64,000 nucleotides of DNA, from the NCBI GenBank assembly GCA_949299515.1, contig CASGAP010000014.1, positions 56,840-120,839 on the forward strand, read 5' to 3'. Below the pieces are notes generated by a model, which saw only the letters and a program-made list of their open reading frames with translations, was not told the DNA's origin and made no database searches. This DNA comes from an uncultured Desulfovibrionaceae bacterium (lineage in GTDB: Bacteria; Desulfobacterota; Desulfovibrionia; Desulfovibrionales; Desulfovibrionaceae). Shown here piece after piece: positions 56,864 through 64,000 of this stretch. Each line of letters opens with the position of its first letter. Within the stretch, counting starts at the first letter, position 1. Both the position numbers and the translations under genes were made by a program.

Positions 56864-57424
56864 ATGAGTAATTTATTGGATTATGAAATCAACAAGGAAT
56901 TAGGCGAATGTTACCTTTTCATGGGTGAATATGAAAAGGCAAAAGAGTATTACGAAAAAGCCGCAGCAAACGGTCCTGATTTTCAAGCTCCCGAAATGGG
57001 TTTGGCAACCATTGCCGTACAGGTGGGCGATCTAGATACTGCCATGCTGCATTATCAAAAAGCGCTTGAAATCGAAAAAACCGACAACGCCTATACAGGG
57101 CTCGGTCTTGTTGCCATGACTAAAGAAATGCATTCCGAAGCGTACGAAAATTTCAAAAATGCGCTTGACATCAAAGCAACCAACACGGTTGCCCTCGGTT
57201 GCCTCGTGCAGGAATCCTACGCTTTGGAAAAAGTAGAAGAAGCCGTCGGATATGTGGAAAAATTTTATGAGGAAACCAAGGACCCTCTGATCAGAATTAC
57301 GCTGGCAGGCTGCCTTATTTATCTGGACAGAAAAGAAGAAGCGAAACTTCATTTGGAAGAAGCGCTTAAAGAGCTGCCTGACAACGAAGACGCAAAAGAT
57401 TTGTATTCATTTATTGCGGCATAA
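56864..57424 (+). CDS. TPR-repeat protein
   Basis: Cytoplasmic scaffold of 186 residues built almost wholly from tetratricopeptide repeats: YEINKELGECYLFMGEYEKAKEYYEKA, the following AVQVGDLDTAMLHYQKALEIE, MHSEAYENFKNALDIK and DRKEEAKLHLEEALKELP each show the A/G-Y-A pattern, about five units. No catalytic domain, no signal peptide. I start at ATG 56864 because GGAGGGG lies just upstream. It stands behind a sigma-54-like promoter, so it is probably conditionally expressed, and is followed by an RNA-like region. Confidence 0.87.
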   Translation: MSNLLDYEINKELGECYLFMGEYEKAKEYYEKAAANGPDFQAPEMGLATIAVQVGDLDTAMLHYQKALEIEKTDNAYTGLGLVAMTKEMHSEAYENFKNALDIKATNTVALGCLVQESYALEKVEEAVGYVEKFYEETKDPLIRITLAGCLIYLDRKEEAKLHLEEALKELPDNEDAKDLYSFIAA

Positions 57425-57524
57425 CAAATTCCCCTCCTGTCTTTCAGTTCTGTTGTTGGCGCTCAGACCTGAAAGATATCACCCCGTCTGAATGCGAGGC
57501 GGGGTGAATCCAAAGGGGTGATAT

Positions 57525-57617
57525 ATGAGTAAAACAAAGGATGGTTTTATCATATCTGCCGCATTCGGTGCGCAGCGGCTTTTCGCCGTGTGCAGCGTTT
57601 TTATTATAGAAGTGTGA
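57525..57617 (+). CDS. possible 30-residue small ORF
   Basis: ATG with AAAGGGG seven bases upstream, 30 codons, mildly hydrophobic (GFIISAAFGAQRLFAVCSVFIIEV). Its ribosome site can be masked by pairing of 57476-57485 with 57515-57524. It may be a real leader peptide or chance; no homologue known to me. Confidence 0.25.
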   Translation: MSKTKDGFIISAAFGAQRLFAVCSVFIIEV

Positions 57618-57673
57618 AACTGTTTGGAATACATGATACATTCATGTTATTGCCCCAAATATGTGCCTGTGTG

Positions 57674-57713
57674 TAATGCCCCTTTCCTCCTGAACAAGGG
57701 GCATTATTTTTTT
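57674..57713 (+). terminator. terminator ahead of the M23 gene
   Basis: Eleven-pair stem (TAATGCCCCTT / AAGGGGCATTA) with loop TCCTCCTGAAC and seven T. Strong, and unlinked to any upstream stop codon by less than 250 bases. Confidence 0.85.
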
Positions 57714-57763
57714 AACGGGATTAATTTTCTTTACACTTTTAAAAACCTGGTTTAAAAAGGAGT

Positions 57764-59272
57764 ATGTTTAAGCATAAAAATATCATTGTGAAAAAATTTG
57801 TTGTACTTTGTTCTGCTTGTGTATTTTTGTTACTTTTTTCTTTGAAAGTACAGGCAAATCCCATAACAGAAACTGTTGCTGCCCAAGATACAGAAATCAT
57901 TCCTGCAGAAGAACATATCATACCGCATGAGGGGCAGGAGCTTGATATTGTGGCCCGTTCCAGCATACGCACGTTTTTTGCCGCCATGGGCGGACAGATA
58001 CAGGAGCGCTATACGCTGTTTGTGGACGCGTGCAGGGAAAAATATACCCGCATCATGCAGGATATCCGCGACGAATATATTATGGATCTTATTCCGCAGG
58101 CTCCGCAGAAAGAATATCAGATCGAAGTTGCGGGAGAAAACCGCATTGTTCTTAAATCTTCCATAGCAAGCGGCGACAGCCTTGGCTCTTTGCTGAACGG
58201 CTGGCTTGCGCTGGCGGCTATTTTAAATCTCGTGGAAGAATCCAAAGACATTTATTCCCTTACATCGCTGAAAGTCGGCAAGCCTTTTGCCCTGCACGTC
58301 AATTTGGCGGACAACAGGCTGGAAAAATTTGAATATGAGCTGGACGACTCCCATAAAGTGGCGATAATCCGCGGGGAAAACGGGGAATATCATGTCGCTT
58401 TTGAGGAAATAACCTACGAATATGAACTGAATTATCTGGAAGGAACCGTTGTTTCAAACTTTTTTAACGCAGTGACCGGTCTTGGCGAAAAAGCCGTGTT
58501 TGCGATACGTTTGGCTGATGTTTTTACGTATGATATTGACTTTGCAAGGGAAATTAAAGAAGGTGATACGTTCTGCGCCCTTGTGGAGAAAAAATTCCGG
58601 GACGGAGAGTTTGCGGGCTACGGCCGCATTATAGCAGCGCAGTTTGTCAATAACGGCAAAACCTTTGAGGCGTTTTTGTTCCACGATTCCGAAGACGGCG
58701 AAAGACTCAGTTATTTCAACAGAAAAGGCGAGGCTCTGCAAAAAGCGTTTTTAAGAACGCCCGTGCATTTTACGCGCATAAGCTCCCGCTTTACCATGAG
58801 CAGAAAACATCCTATTTTGGGTGTTACCCGTCCGCATCCGGGTATTGACTATGCCGCGCCCAAAGGCACGCCCGTTATGGCCGTGGGTGACGGAACCGTT
58901 ATCCGCGCAGCGTATACGGGCGGATACGGACATCTTATCATTTTGAAGCACCGCGGCGCCATGGAAACGCAGTACGCGCACCTTTCAGGCTATGCCAAGG
59001 GCATTAAGCGCGGCGCAAAAGTAAGCCAGGGACAGGTTATCGGTTATGTGGGGTCCACGGGGCTGTCCACGGGGCCGCATCTTGATTTCCGTATTAAAAA
59101 AGACGGGCAGTTTGTCAATCCCGATAAGGTCATAGTGCCGAGCAAACCGCCTCTGCGCAAAGATCAGCTCCCTGATTTTGAAAAAACCGTGCAGGAATTG
59201 GACAGTCTGCTTGAAGGCAAAAAAAGTTTGGACGATTTTGACGCTGCCGTTTGGCTGGACGGCATACGCTAG
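57764..59272 (+). CDS. M23-family peptidoglycan endopeptidase
   Basis: Periplasmic metallopeptidase that cuts peptide crosslinks. The 502 residues have a signal peptide or anchor (about 1-30), an OapA/MepM-like N-terminal region, and a C-terminal M23 domain (about 350-450) with HPGIDYAAPKGTPV (zinc His and Asp) and QYAHLSGYAKGIKRGAKVSQGQVIGYVGSTGLSTGPHLDF-type end. In the last motif the second His of HLHF is Asp (PHLDFRI), a variant seen in other M23 proteins of this type. AAGGAG is five bases before the ATG. Likely partner of cell-wall growth, with its own terminator. Confidence 0.9.
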   Translation: MFKHKNIIVKKFVVLCSACVFLLLFSLKVQANPITETVAAQDTEIIPAEEHIIPHEGQELDIVARSSIRTFFAAMGGQIQERYTLFVDACREKYTRIMQDIRDEYIMDLIPQAPQKEYQIEVAGENRIVLKSSIASGDSLGSLLNGWLALAAILNLVEESKDIYSLTSLKVGKPFALHVNLADNRLEKFEYELDDSHKVAIIRGENGEYHVAFEEITYEYELNYLEGTVVSNFFNAVTGLGEKAVFAIRLADVFTYDIDFAREIKEGDTFCALVEKKFRDGEFAGYGRIIAAQFVNNGKTFEAFLFHDSEDGERLSYFNRKGEALQKAFLRTPVHFTRISSRFTMSRKHPILGVTRPHPGIDYAAPKGTPVMAVGDGTVIRAAYTGGYGHLIILKHRGAMETQYAHLSGYAKGIKRGAKVSQGQVIGYVGSTGLSTGPHLDFRIKKDGQFVNPDKVIVPSKPPLRKDQLPDFEKTVQELDSLLEGKKSLDDFDAAVWLDGIR

Positions 59273-59281
59273 AAATTGCGG

Positions 59282-59306
59282 AAAAGGGCGCAGGCGCCCT
59301 TTTTTT
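59282..59306 (+). terminator. terminator of the M23 gene
   Basis: Stem AAAAGGGCG/CGCCCTTTT, loop CAGG, seven T. Confidence 0.88.
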
Positions 59307-59331
59307 ATGCAAAAATGCCGTGTCCCAAGAC

Positions 59332-59360
59332 TTGCTCACGGCGGTAAAATACTGTATGCT
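59332..59360 (+). promoter_or_regulatory. sigma-70-like promoter of the 1435-residue gene
   Basis: TTGCTC (59332-59337), 17-base spacer, TATGCT (59355-59360), with a 30-base leader to the ATG at 59397. Confidence 0.55.
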
Positions 59361-59396
59361 GTTTGCCTATACATCAAGGGATAACAGGGTTTTTTC

Positions 59397-62300
59397 ATGA
59401 GACCAGCAAAATATGCAGTACAGTTTTTCGGCATTGTTTTTTTTGTGTTGGCCGCAGTGCTCTTTGCGGCTTCTGCCGAAACGGAAATAGATTTGCCCGT
59501 AAACAATGTTCCTGCGGTTACGGCGGCGGCAGGCGAAGAACCGCTTTATCTTGCACCGTATATCCGTTATGCGTTCAATCTGGACGCCAAAGACGCAAAA
59601 AGCGCGCTGGCGCAGAAAGATTCTTTTAAACCCTACGATGTGCTTGCGCTCAAAAAGGATTTGGGTACCTATTGGTTTTTGATTTCCTTTGATAAGATAA
59701 AAGATAAGGACGTGCCGACCGCATATTTGGATTTGGGGAATTTTTTGCCCAAAAACAGTCATGTGCTGGTTTTTTCAAACAGCACCGGGCGCTGGCAGGT
59801 TTTGGAAGATGTCTATACCGCTGAACGCAAAAGCCATGAAGACAGTTTTGACGTTGAAAATAAAAACAGCGTAAATATTTTTCACAGCGGTTTATATGAT
59901 TTGACTTCTCTGCGCGACGGCGGCCAGCTGCTTATTTATTCTCCAGGCGTGCCGAGCATATGGTTTGCGCCGAAACTGCTGTCTCCCGCAAAAGCGCCGC
60001 TGACCTTGGACAAACGTCTGACTCCTTTGCTTTTGCTGGCGATTTTTGTGCTGATGATTTTTGTTTTTTGGCGCGGCGCCAAAGAAGAAGGGGACGCGCG
60101 TATTTGGGCGGCGCTGCTGGCGCTTGCCGTTATCGTGCAGTTTGCCTGGGGCGTGCCGCAGAATGTGGACGGCCGCCTGGAATATTTGGATATGGTGGGC
60201 GTGATTGCTGCCTGCATGGCGGTATTTTTCCTGCCGCATATCGGCAGGCATCTGCTTGTTACGGAAAAGAAAAGTCCGCATTTTGACAGTTTGCTGCAGT
60301 TTTTGGCAATTCCCGCCATTTTTCCGCTGATTGTTCTGTTTATCCCCATTCCGGAATATTTGTACATTGTGCGTTTTGCGCCGCTTTGGGGGCTTTATGC
60401 TCTGGTATTGTTTATTTTGACTGTTCCGTTCGTGCTTTCCGGCCGCAAAGGGGCTGTGCTGTATGCATTTTTCTGCCTGGCCATTGGTGCGGGCTGCCTC
60501 GGCGCTTTGGCTCTGCGTCATGATTCGGAATGGTATTTTCTGAATTATCTCGGTGTGCTTGCTGCCATGATCGGCATTTTCCTTGCTCCGCGGCAGACCG
60601 AAAAGAATATTTTTGACGAGCGCCTGAGCCATGAAGATATTGTCAGCGCTTTTGCGGAAAACAATACCATTATGCGCGATGCCCTGTACAGGGTGGAACT
60701 GAAGCTGCGCGATCCTTTTGACAGGATTATGCGTGAAGCGTGTTTTCTTGATTTTGATTTGAAAACCGAAGATTTTGCCGATTCTCTTGCTCTTTTGAAA
60801 GATAAGGGATTGGGTGACCGCATTGAGCGCAGTGCCAAAAACGCCATAGACGATGTAGACGCAAGGGCGCAGCGCCTGCAGGAGCATACGGCGTCGCTGG
60901 TGCTTGCCTGCCGCGATTTGTCGGGTATGCTCGGCCATATTACGGATTTGGCGCAAAAAGAGCCCGTACACGCGCAGATGCACGAACTGTTCAATGTAAA
61001 AACCCTGATAACGCAGGCCTGCGACAATATCCGCGCGGAAGCCCAGGACAAGCAGATAGGTCTTGGCTGGTATATTGCGCCGAATATCGGCCTGCATTAC
61101 CGCGGCGACAAGGCAAGTTTGGAAGTTGTTCTTTCCTTGCTTTTGCGCGATGCCGTGCGTGCAACGGAAAAAGGCATGATAAGCGTGCGCGTGCGCCGTG
61201 CAAACAGCCCGAACCCCGGACATATTGTTTTTACCATCAGTGACAGCGGCAAAGGCCGTCCGCCCGTTCAGCGCAGTATTTTAACTTTGGTTAAGGCATG
61301 GGAACTTTCCACGGCATACAACGGCGAAGTGGAACTGCGTTCTTCCCCGCACGGTTTGAGTTTTTCTTTCAGTATGCAGTGCCTTGCCATGGATCAGCAC
61401 GGAGAAAAGCCCCTTTCTTATGCTTCTCTTGACGATATTGTGCTTTCCCGCAGTGAAAGCGTTTATGCGGAACAATCTGCCGGCATAAGCGGCGGCAATA
61501 TTGTTTTTGCCAAAGAGCAGGAAGGGGATTTGCCCGAAACGGAAACAGAATTGCAGGAACCTTTGTTTGCCGGGGCTCAAAAAGATATCAGCATACTGAT
61601 TATTTCACCTCTTGCCATTCAGCGTCAGAACTTTGTGTATTATTTGAATAAATACGAAACGTGGGAAGCGCTTGACGTGGACAGCGCTTTGGCGTTTTAT
61701 GAGAAGAAGCCCGCGTCGCTTGTGCTGGTGCACAGTGCGCTGTCTGCCAACGGGTGCAGTGCCGTTATTGCGGGTATCCGTATGCTCGAGGATAATTTGG
61801 GTATTGCCCATGCGCCGTGCGTCGGTTTGTATCAGTCTGCCAAGGATATGGAATTTTTGCGCCTTGCCGGCTGCAATCATACTCTGCCCGACAATATCGG
61901 CCGTGAGGATTTGTGCACGGCGGTTGCGGAAATTGTGGGCGACAGGCATCTCCAGCCCATAACGGAAATCGAGGTTTCCAGGGCTGTGGTGAAGCGTGTT
62001 GACAGAAATGTGCAGAAAGCCGTACAGAAGCGTCTGAATACCGAACGGGTTTATGCCGGTTCCGTTGTGGACGGAGCCGTAAGTGCGGCGGTTTTTAACG
62101 AGGGCGGAAGCAAAAAAGCCGATTTTGCCGAACAGGCCAAGGATATGGGAAAACACGGTGCCGCACAGGAACATACCTTGGATTTCCATGAAGAAAAGGG
62201 CGGGGTTTTTTCTAAATTTATGAAAAGTTTCCGGCCCAAGCCCCATAACTATATTTTGGATCAGCAGACAGAAGTTTATGATGACGCCGTAGGCGAACCT

Positions 62301-63704
62301 ACTCCTATACCTGTCAGAAGTTCTGCGGAACCTAAAAACGAAAAGGCTGTGTCCGGCTATGAAGCCATGCAGGACGATTTTGTCAAAAAACGCGTACAGC
62401 CGGCAGAAGATGAACAGGGAACAGTGTCCGAAAGTTCCCATGAATTTACAGATGAACCCATAAACGAAATTAACAGAAGTACGGAGCAGGACTTGCAGGT
62501 AACTGCAGAGTCCGCAGGCAAAATTGCCGCCGAAGATCTGCAGACGGAAATTTCTTCCGCTGCCGAACCTCTTGAAGTAATGTCCGAAGAGCACGGAAAT
62601 CGTAGCGAAGACAGCGCAGCGGAATTATTCGGCGGTACGGATACTGCGTCTGCCGAATTGCCGGCGGAAGCGGCTGACCGGGAAGCTGCAGAAGCAGAAG
62701 GTGCGGTTAAAGGGCAAACGGAAGAAAATGTTACGGAAGCTGCCAGGGAAGTTCCTGCCGCAGCTGCTGAATTTGCCGAAGAAAAATCCGGCGTGACTGT
62801 TTCGCCGGTCGGAGAAAGTACGGTGCGTGAGCCTGAAGTTTCCGTATTTTCCGATCAAGAGAACTTTGCAGAGCAGGATATTGAGCAGGACACGGAGCAG
62901 ACCGGGGGCGGCGGTATTGCTGTTCAAAATGACATACGTGCTTTGGAGCAGGAAATTCCCGAAATTCGGGAGGAACAGGAAAGCACTGTTAAAATTTCCC
63001 TGAATTTCCTGCCGACCGATACGGAGTTTCAAAGCGAGCTTGACGAAGATTTGCCGCCGCAAAGCGTTCGGAATGCTTTGGGGGAAATAGACGATGTGGA
63101 AGAAATAACGCCGCAGTCTGTTTTTGTACAGTCAGGTCTGGTAACGCTGGAGCCGCAGGCTGACGAAACGAAAGAGTCTGAAGCTGACGGGCAGTCTGAG
63201 AATATGGCGGAGCCTGTGCAAACTTCCGAGCTGAAAACAAATACGGATTTTCGGCAGCAGGCTTTGGACAGTGTCGCGGCCGGTACGGCGGAGAGCGCCG
63301 CAGGGCGGACGGCTGACGTCGATGTCCGTGAAACGGGTTCGGTGGACGACGAAGCGGATACTGAAGACAGCCGCGGCGTACCCGTGCTTGATTTGTTCGG
63401 GGATACGCAGAACACTGCGGCGCGTGAAGAACAGCATACGCCCCGGGATTTGGCGGAGCAGCATGATGAAGGTCATATAATAGACTTGTCCAGCGATATG
63501 CTTGTTCAGCCCAAAGAAAAAGCGAAAAAGAAACCGCGCAGGAGAAAAGAAGAAAAAGCCGAAAAATCCGGTTTGGATATTCTTTTGGATTACACCGCCG
63601 ACAGGCATGAGGACGAAGAAACGAACAAGCCGCGGCATGACGACAAACTTATCCAGCTTTCGTTTTTCCCCGTGGATAACGAAGAAAATTCCGATAAACG
63701 ATAA
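59397..63704 (+). CDS. 7TMR-DISM hybrid-kinase-like protein with lost phosphorylation sites and long acidic tail
   Basis: A 1435-residue inner-membrane protein. Order: signal sequence (1-28); periplasmic 7TMR-DISM-like domain (about 30-195); seven membrane helices (about 205-400); a dimerisation-like helix where the H-box reads LKLRDPF and the phospho-His is Leu (about 434); an ATPase-like domain (about 540-665) keeping DSGKGRPP but with RDAVR for the N-box Asn; a receiver-like domain (about 728-850) in which the phospho-Asp position reads LVHSAL and the Lys-Pro is LPD; then some 550 residues rich in Glu, Ala, Ser and Asp, a basic patch (KAKKKPRRRK) and a final GLDILLDYTADR segment. Probably a scaffold or pseudokinase rather than a working kinase. 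No partner gene adjoins it. Confidence 0.85.
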   Translation: MRPAKYAVQFFGIVFFVLAAVLFAASAETEIDLPVNNVPAVTAAAGEEPLYLAPYIRYAFNLDAKDAKSALAQKDSFKPYDVLALKKDLGTYWFLISFDKIKDKDVPTAYLDLGNFLPKNSHVLVFSNSTGRWQVLEDVYTAERKSHEDSFDVENKNSVNIFHSGLYDLTSLRDGGQLLIYSPGVPSIWFAPKLLSPAKAPLTLDKRLTPLLLLAIFVLMIFVFWRGAKEEGDARIWAALLALAVIVQFAWGVPQNVDGRLEYLDMVGVIAACMAVFFLPHIGRHLLVTEKKSPHFDSLLQFLAIPAIFPLIVLFIPIPEYLYIVRFAPLWGLYALVLFILTVPFVLSGRKGAVLYAFFCLAIGAGCLGALALRHDSEWYFLNYLGVLAAMIGIFLAPRQTEKNIFDERLSHEDIVSAFAENNTIMRDALYRVELKLRDPFDRIMREACFLDFDLKTEDFADSLALLKDKGLGDRIERSAKNAIDDVDARAQRLQEHTASLVLACRDLSGMLGHITDLAQKEPVHAQMHELFNVKTLITQACDNIRAEAQDKQIGLGWYIAPNIGLHYRGDKASLEVVLSLLLRDAVRATEKGMISVRVRRANSPNPGHIVFTISDSGKGRPPVQRSILTLVKAWELSTAYNGEVELRSSPHGLSFSFSMQCLAMDQHGEKPLSYASLDDIVLSRSESVYAEQSAGISGGNIVFAKEQEGDLPETETELQEPLFAGAQKDISILIISPLAIQRQNFVYYLNKYETWEALDVDSALAFYEKKPASLVLVHSALSANGCSAVIAGIRMLEDNLGIAHAPCVGLYQSAKDMEFLRLAGCNHTLPDNIGREDLCTAVAEIVGDRHLQPITEIEVSRAVVKRVDRNVQKAVQKRLNTERVYAGSVVDGAVSAAVFNEGGSKKADFAEQAKDMGKHGAAQEHTLDFHEEKGGVFSKFMKSFRPKPHNYILDQQTEVYDDAVGEPTPIPVRSSAEPKNEKAVSGYEAMQDDFVKKRVQPAEDEQGTVSESSHEFTDEPINEINRSTEQDLQVTAESAGKIAAEDLQTEISSAAEPLEVMSEEHGNRSEDSAAELFGGTDTASAELPAEAADREAAEAEGAVKGQTEENVTEAAREVPAAAAEFAEEKSGVTVSPVGESTVREPEVSVFSDQENFAEQDIEQDTEQTGGGGIAVQNDIRALEQEIPEIREEQESTVKISLNFLPTDTEFQSELDEDLPPQSVRNALGEIDDVEEITPQSVFVQSGLVTLEPQADETKESEADGQSENMAEPVQTSELKTNTDFRQQALDSVAAGTAESAAGRTADVDVRETGSVDDEADTEDSRGVPVLDLFGDTQNTAAREEQHTPRDLAEQHDEGHIIDLSSDMLVQPKEKAKKKPRRRKEEKAEKSGLDILLDYTADRHEDEETNKPRHDDKLIQLSFFPVDNEENSDKR

Positions 63705-63709
63705 TATAA

Positions 63710-63737
63710 AAAATCCGTGCAGAGCACGGATTTTTTT
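63710..63737 (+). terminator. terminator of the 1435-residue gene
   Basis: Stem AAAATCCGTGC/GCACGGATTTT, AGA loop, seven T. Confidence 0.9.
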
Positions 63738-63888
63738 GTGCGGCCGTTCAAAAACGAAGTGAGTGTTTTTTAGGGTATGTTTCTGAATTAATGCCATTGA
63801 TTATAGCACTTATAAAAAATATTAATCGAAACAGACTGTTTTAAAACTTGTTTGGGGTTGGAAAAAGATTTTTTCAGTCGCTCTTATT
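63738..63888. other. A/T-rich spacer, nothing recognised
   Basis: Between the terminator and the repeat at the window edge. A short weak hairpin (AAAAAC...GTTTTT, near 63748) is the only visible structure; no ribosome site or coding frame is supported. Confidence 0.5.
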
Positions 63889-63977
63889 CACAGTATTTGC
63901 GGAACCGAAGCCGAAACTTTCGGCAAGGTTCCGCAAATACTGTGCAATGAGGGGGCTTGGGGGAAATCATTTCCCCC
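63889..63977 (+). repeat. intergenic hairpin repeat, single-arm copy 4
   Basis: Short-arm version: a perfect 18-base-pair hairpin (63889-63906/63927-63944) whose loop holds a GCCGAAA/TTTCGGC mini-stem, then GCAATGAGGGGG and the palindrome GGGGGAAATCATTTCCCCC (63959-63977), with an A-rich flank. The loop closely matches the reverse complement of the left hairpin of copy 1. A second arm could lie beyond the window edge. Confidence 0.8.
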
Positions 63978-64000
63978 AAGAAAAAAAGAAAAATAATTTG

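Larger units (their letters stand above)
57425..57713 (+). ncRNA. candidate structured small RNA or regulated leader
   Basis: The 339-base gap between the TPR and M23 genes has no convincing protein gene but much structure. From the left: CCCCTCCT (57431-57438), hairpin 57441-57447/57469-57475, segment ATATCACCCC (57476-57485) that can pair either with 57500-57507 or with GGGGTGATAT (57515-57524), a possible 30-codon frame at 57525, and a strong terminator at 57674-57713 whose loop reads TTTCCTCCTGAAC. Both C-rich segments resemble anti-Shine-Dalgarno sequence. It could be a small RNA, a 3'-UTR product of the TPR transcript, or a leader. No firm promoter is seen. Confidence 0.4.

Overview
The window reads as a stretch of bacterial chromosome from a Desulfovibrionales-type (Desulfobacterota) organism with intermediate GC. 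This placement is inferred from gene content and protein style, not from a marker-gene search. Pointers are a PurH reduced to its IMP cyclohydrolase half, a fusion of an RluD-type pseudouridine synthase with dephospho-CoA kinase, the pyrK-pyrD pair, TAXI-type TRAP and NSS transporters, a HyaD/HybD-type hydrogenase maturation protease and LPS genes (waaA, lnt) of a diderm. There is no prophage, CRISPR array, insertion sequence or rRNA operon. Most genes are housekeeping genes in short operons.

Layout. 1-4.6 kb (minus): pyrK-pyrD-pgpA-purH-hflX operon; hflX runs off the left edge and seems to start at ATA. 4.6-9.6 kb: lnt, a chemoreceptor and two small unknown genes. 9.8-19.3 kb (plus): ftsY-pfk-addA-addB. 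19.4-27.5 kb (minus): two tandem NSS transporters, an NhaC-type antiporter, and a TAXI-TRAP operon with a zinc-ribbon membrane protein. 27.8-35.6 kb: TtuA-like tRNA thiolase, an EF-G paralogue, trmFO, cysK, small genes and two identical tRNA-Asp genes. 35.6-45.4 kb: mnmG, then a plus-strand run (53-codon membrane protein, waaA, trkA, rdgB, murJ, ispH, cheV, hydrogenase protease). 45.4-48.1 kb (minus): GNAT acetyltransferase, class IV aminotransferase, dapF. 48.2-54.2 kb (plus): carA-carB-purF. 54.4-63.7 kb: a small exported protein, rluD-coaE fusion, a TPR protein behind a sigma-54-like promoter, a probable structured small RNA, an M23 endopeptidase, and a 1435-residue membrane protein that looks like a hybrid histidine kinase with its phosphorylation sites lost.

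The genes combine pyrimidine synthesis (carAB, pyrDK), purine synthesis (purF, IMP cyclohydrolase), tRNA modification (trmFO, mnmG, ttuA-like), envelope assembly (lnt, waaA, murJ, dapF, M23) and amino-acid uptake.

The least ordinary parts are a family of intergenic repeats (about 28.8, 33.0, 46.0 and 63.9 kb) in which long hairpins change sequence but keep pairing; the pseudokinase-like protein at 59.4-63.7 kb; the RNA-like region at 57.4-57.7 kb with anti-Shine-Dalgarno segments; the sigma-54-like site at 56.8 kb; and the ATA start of hflX.
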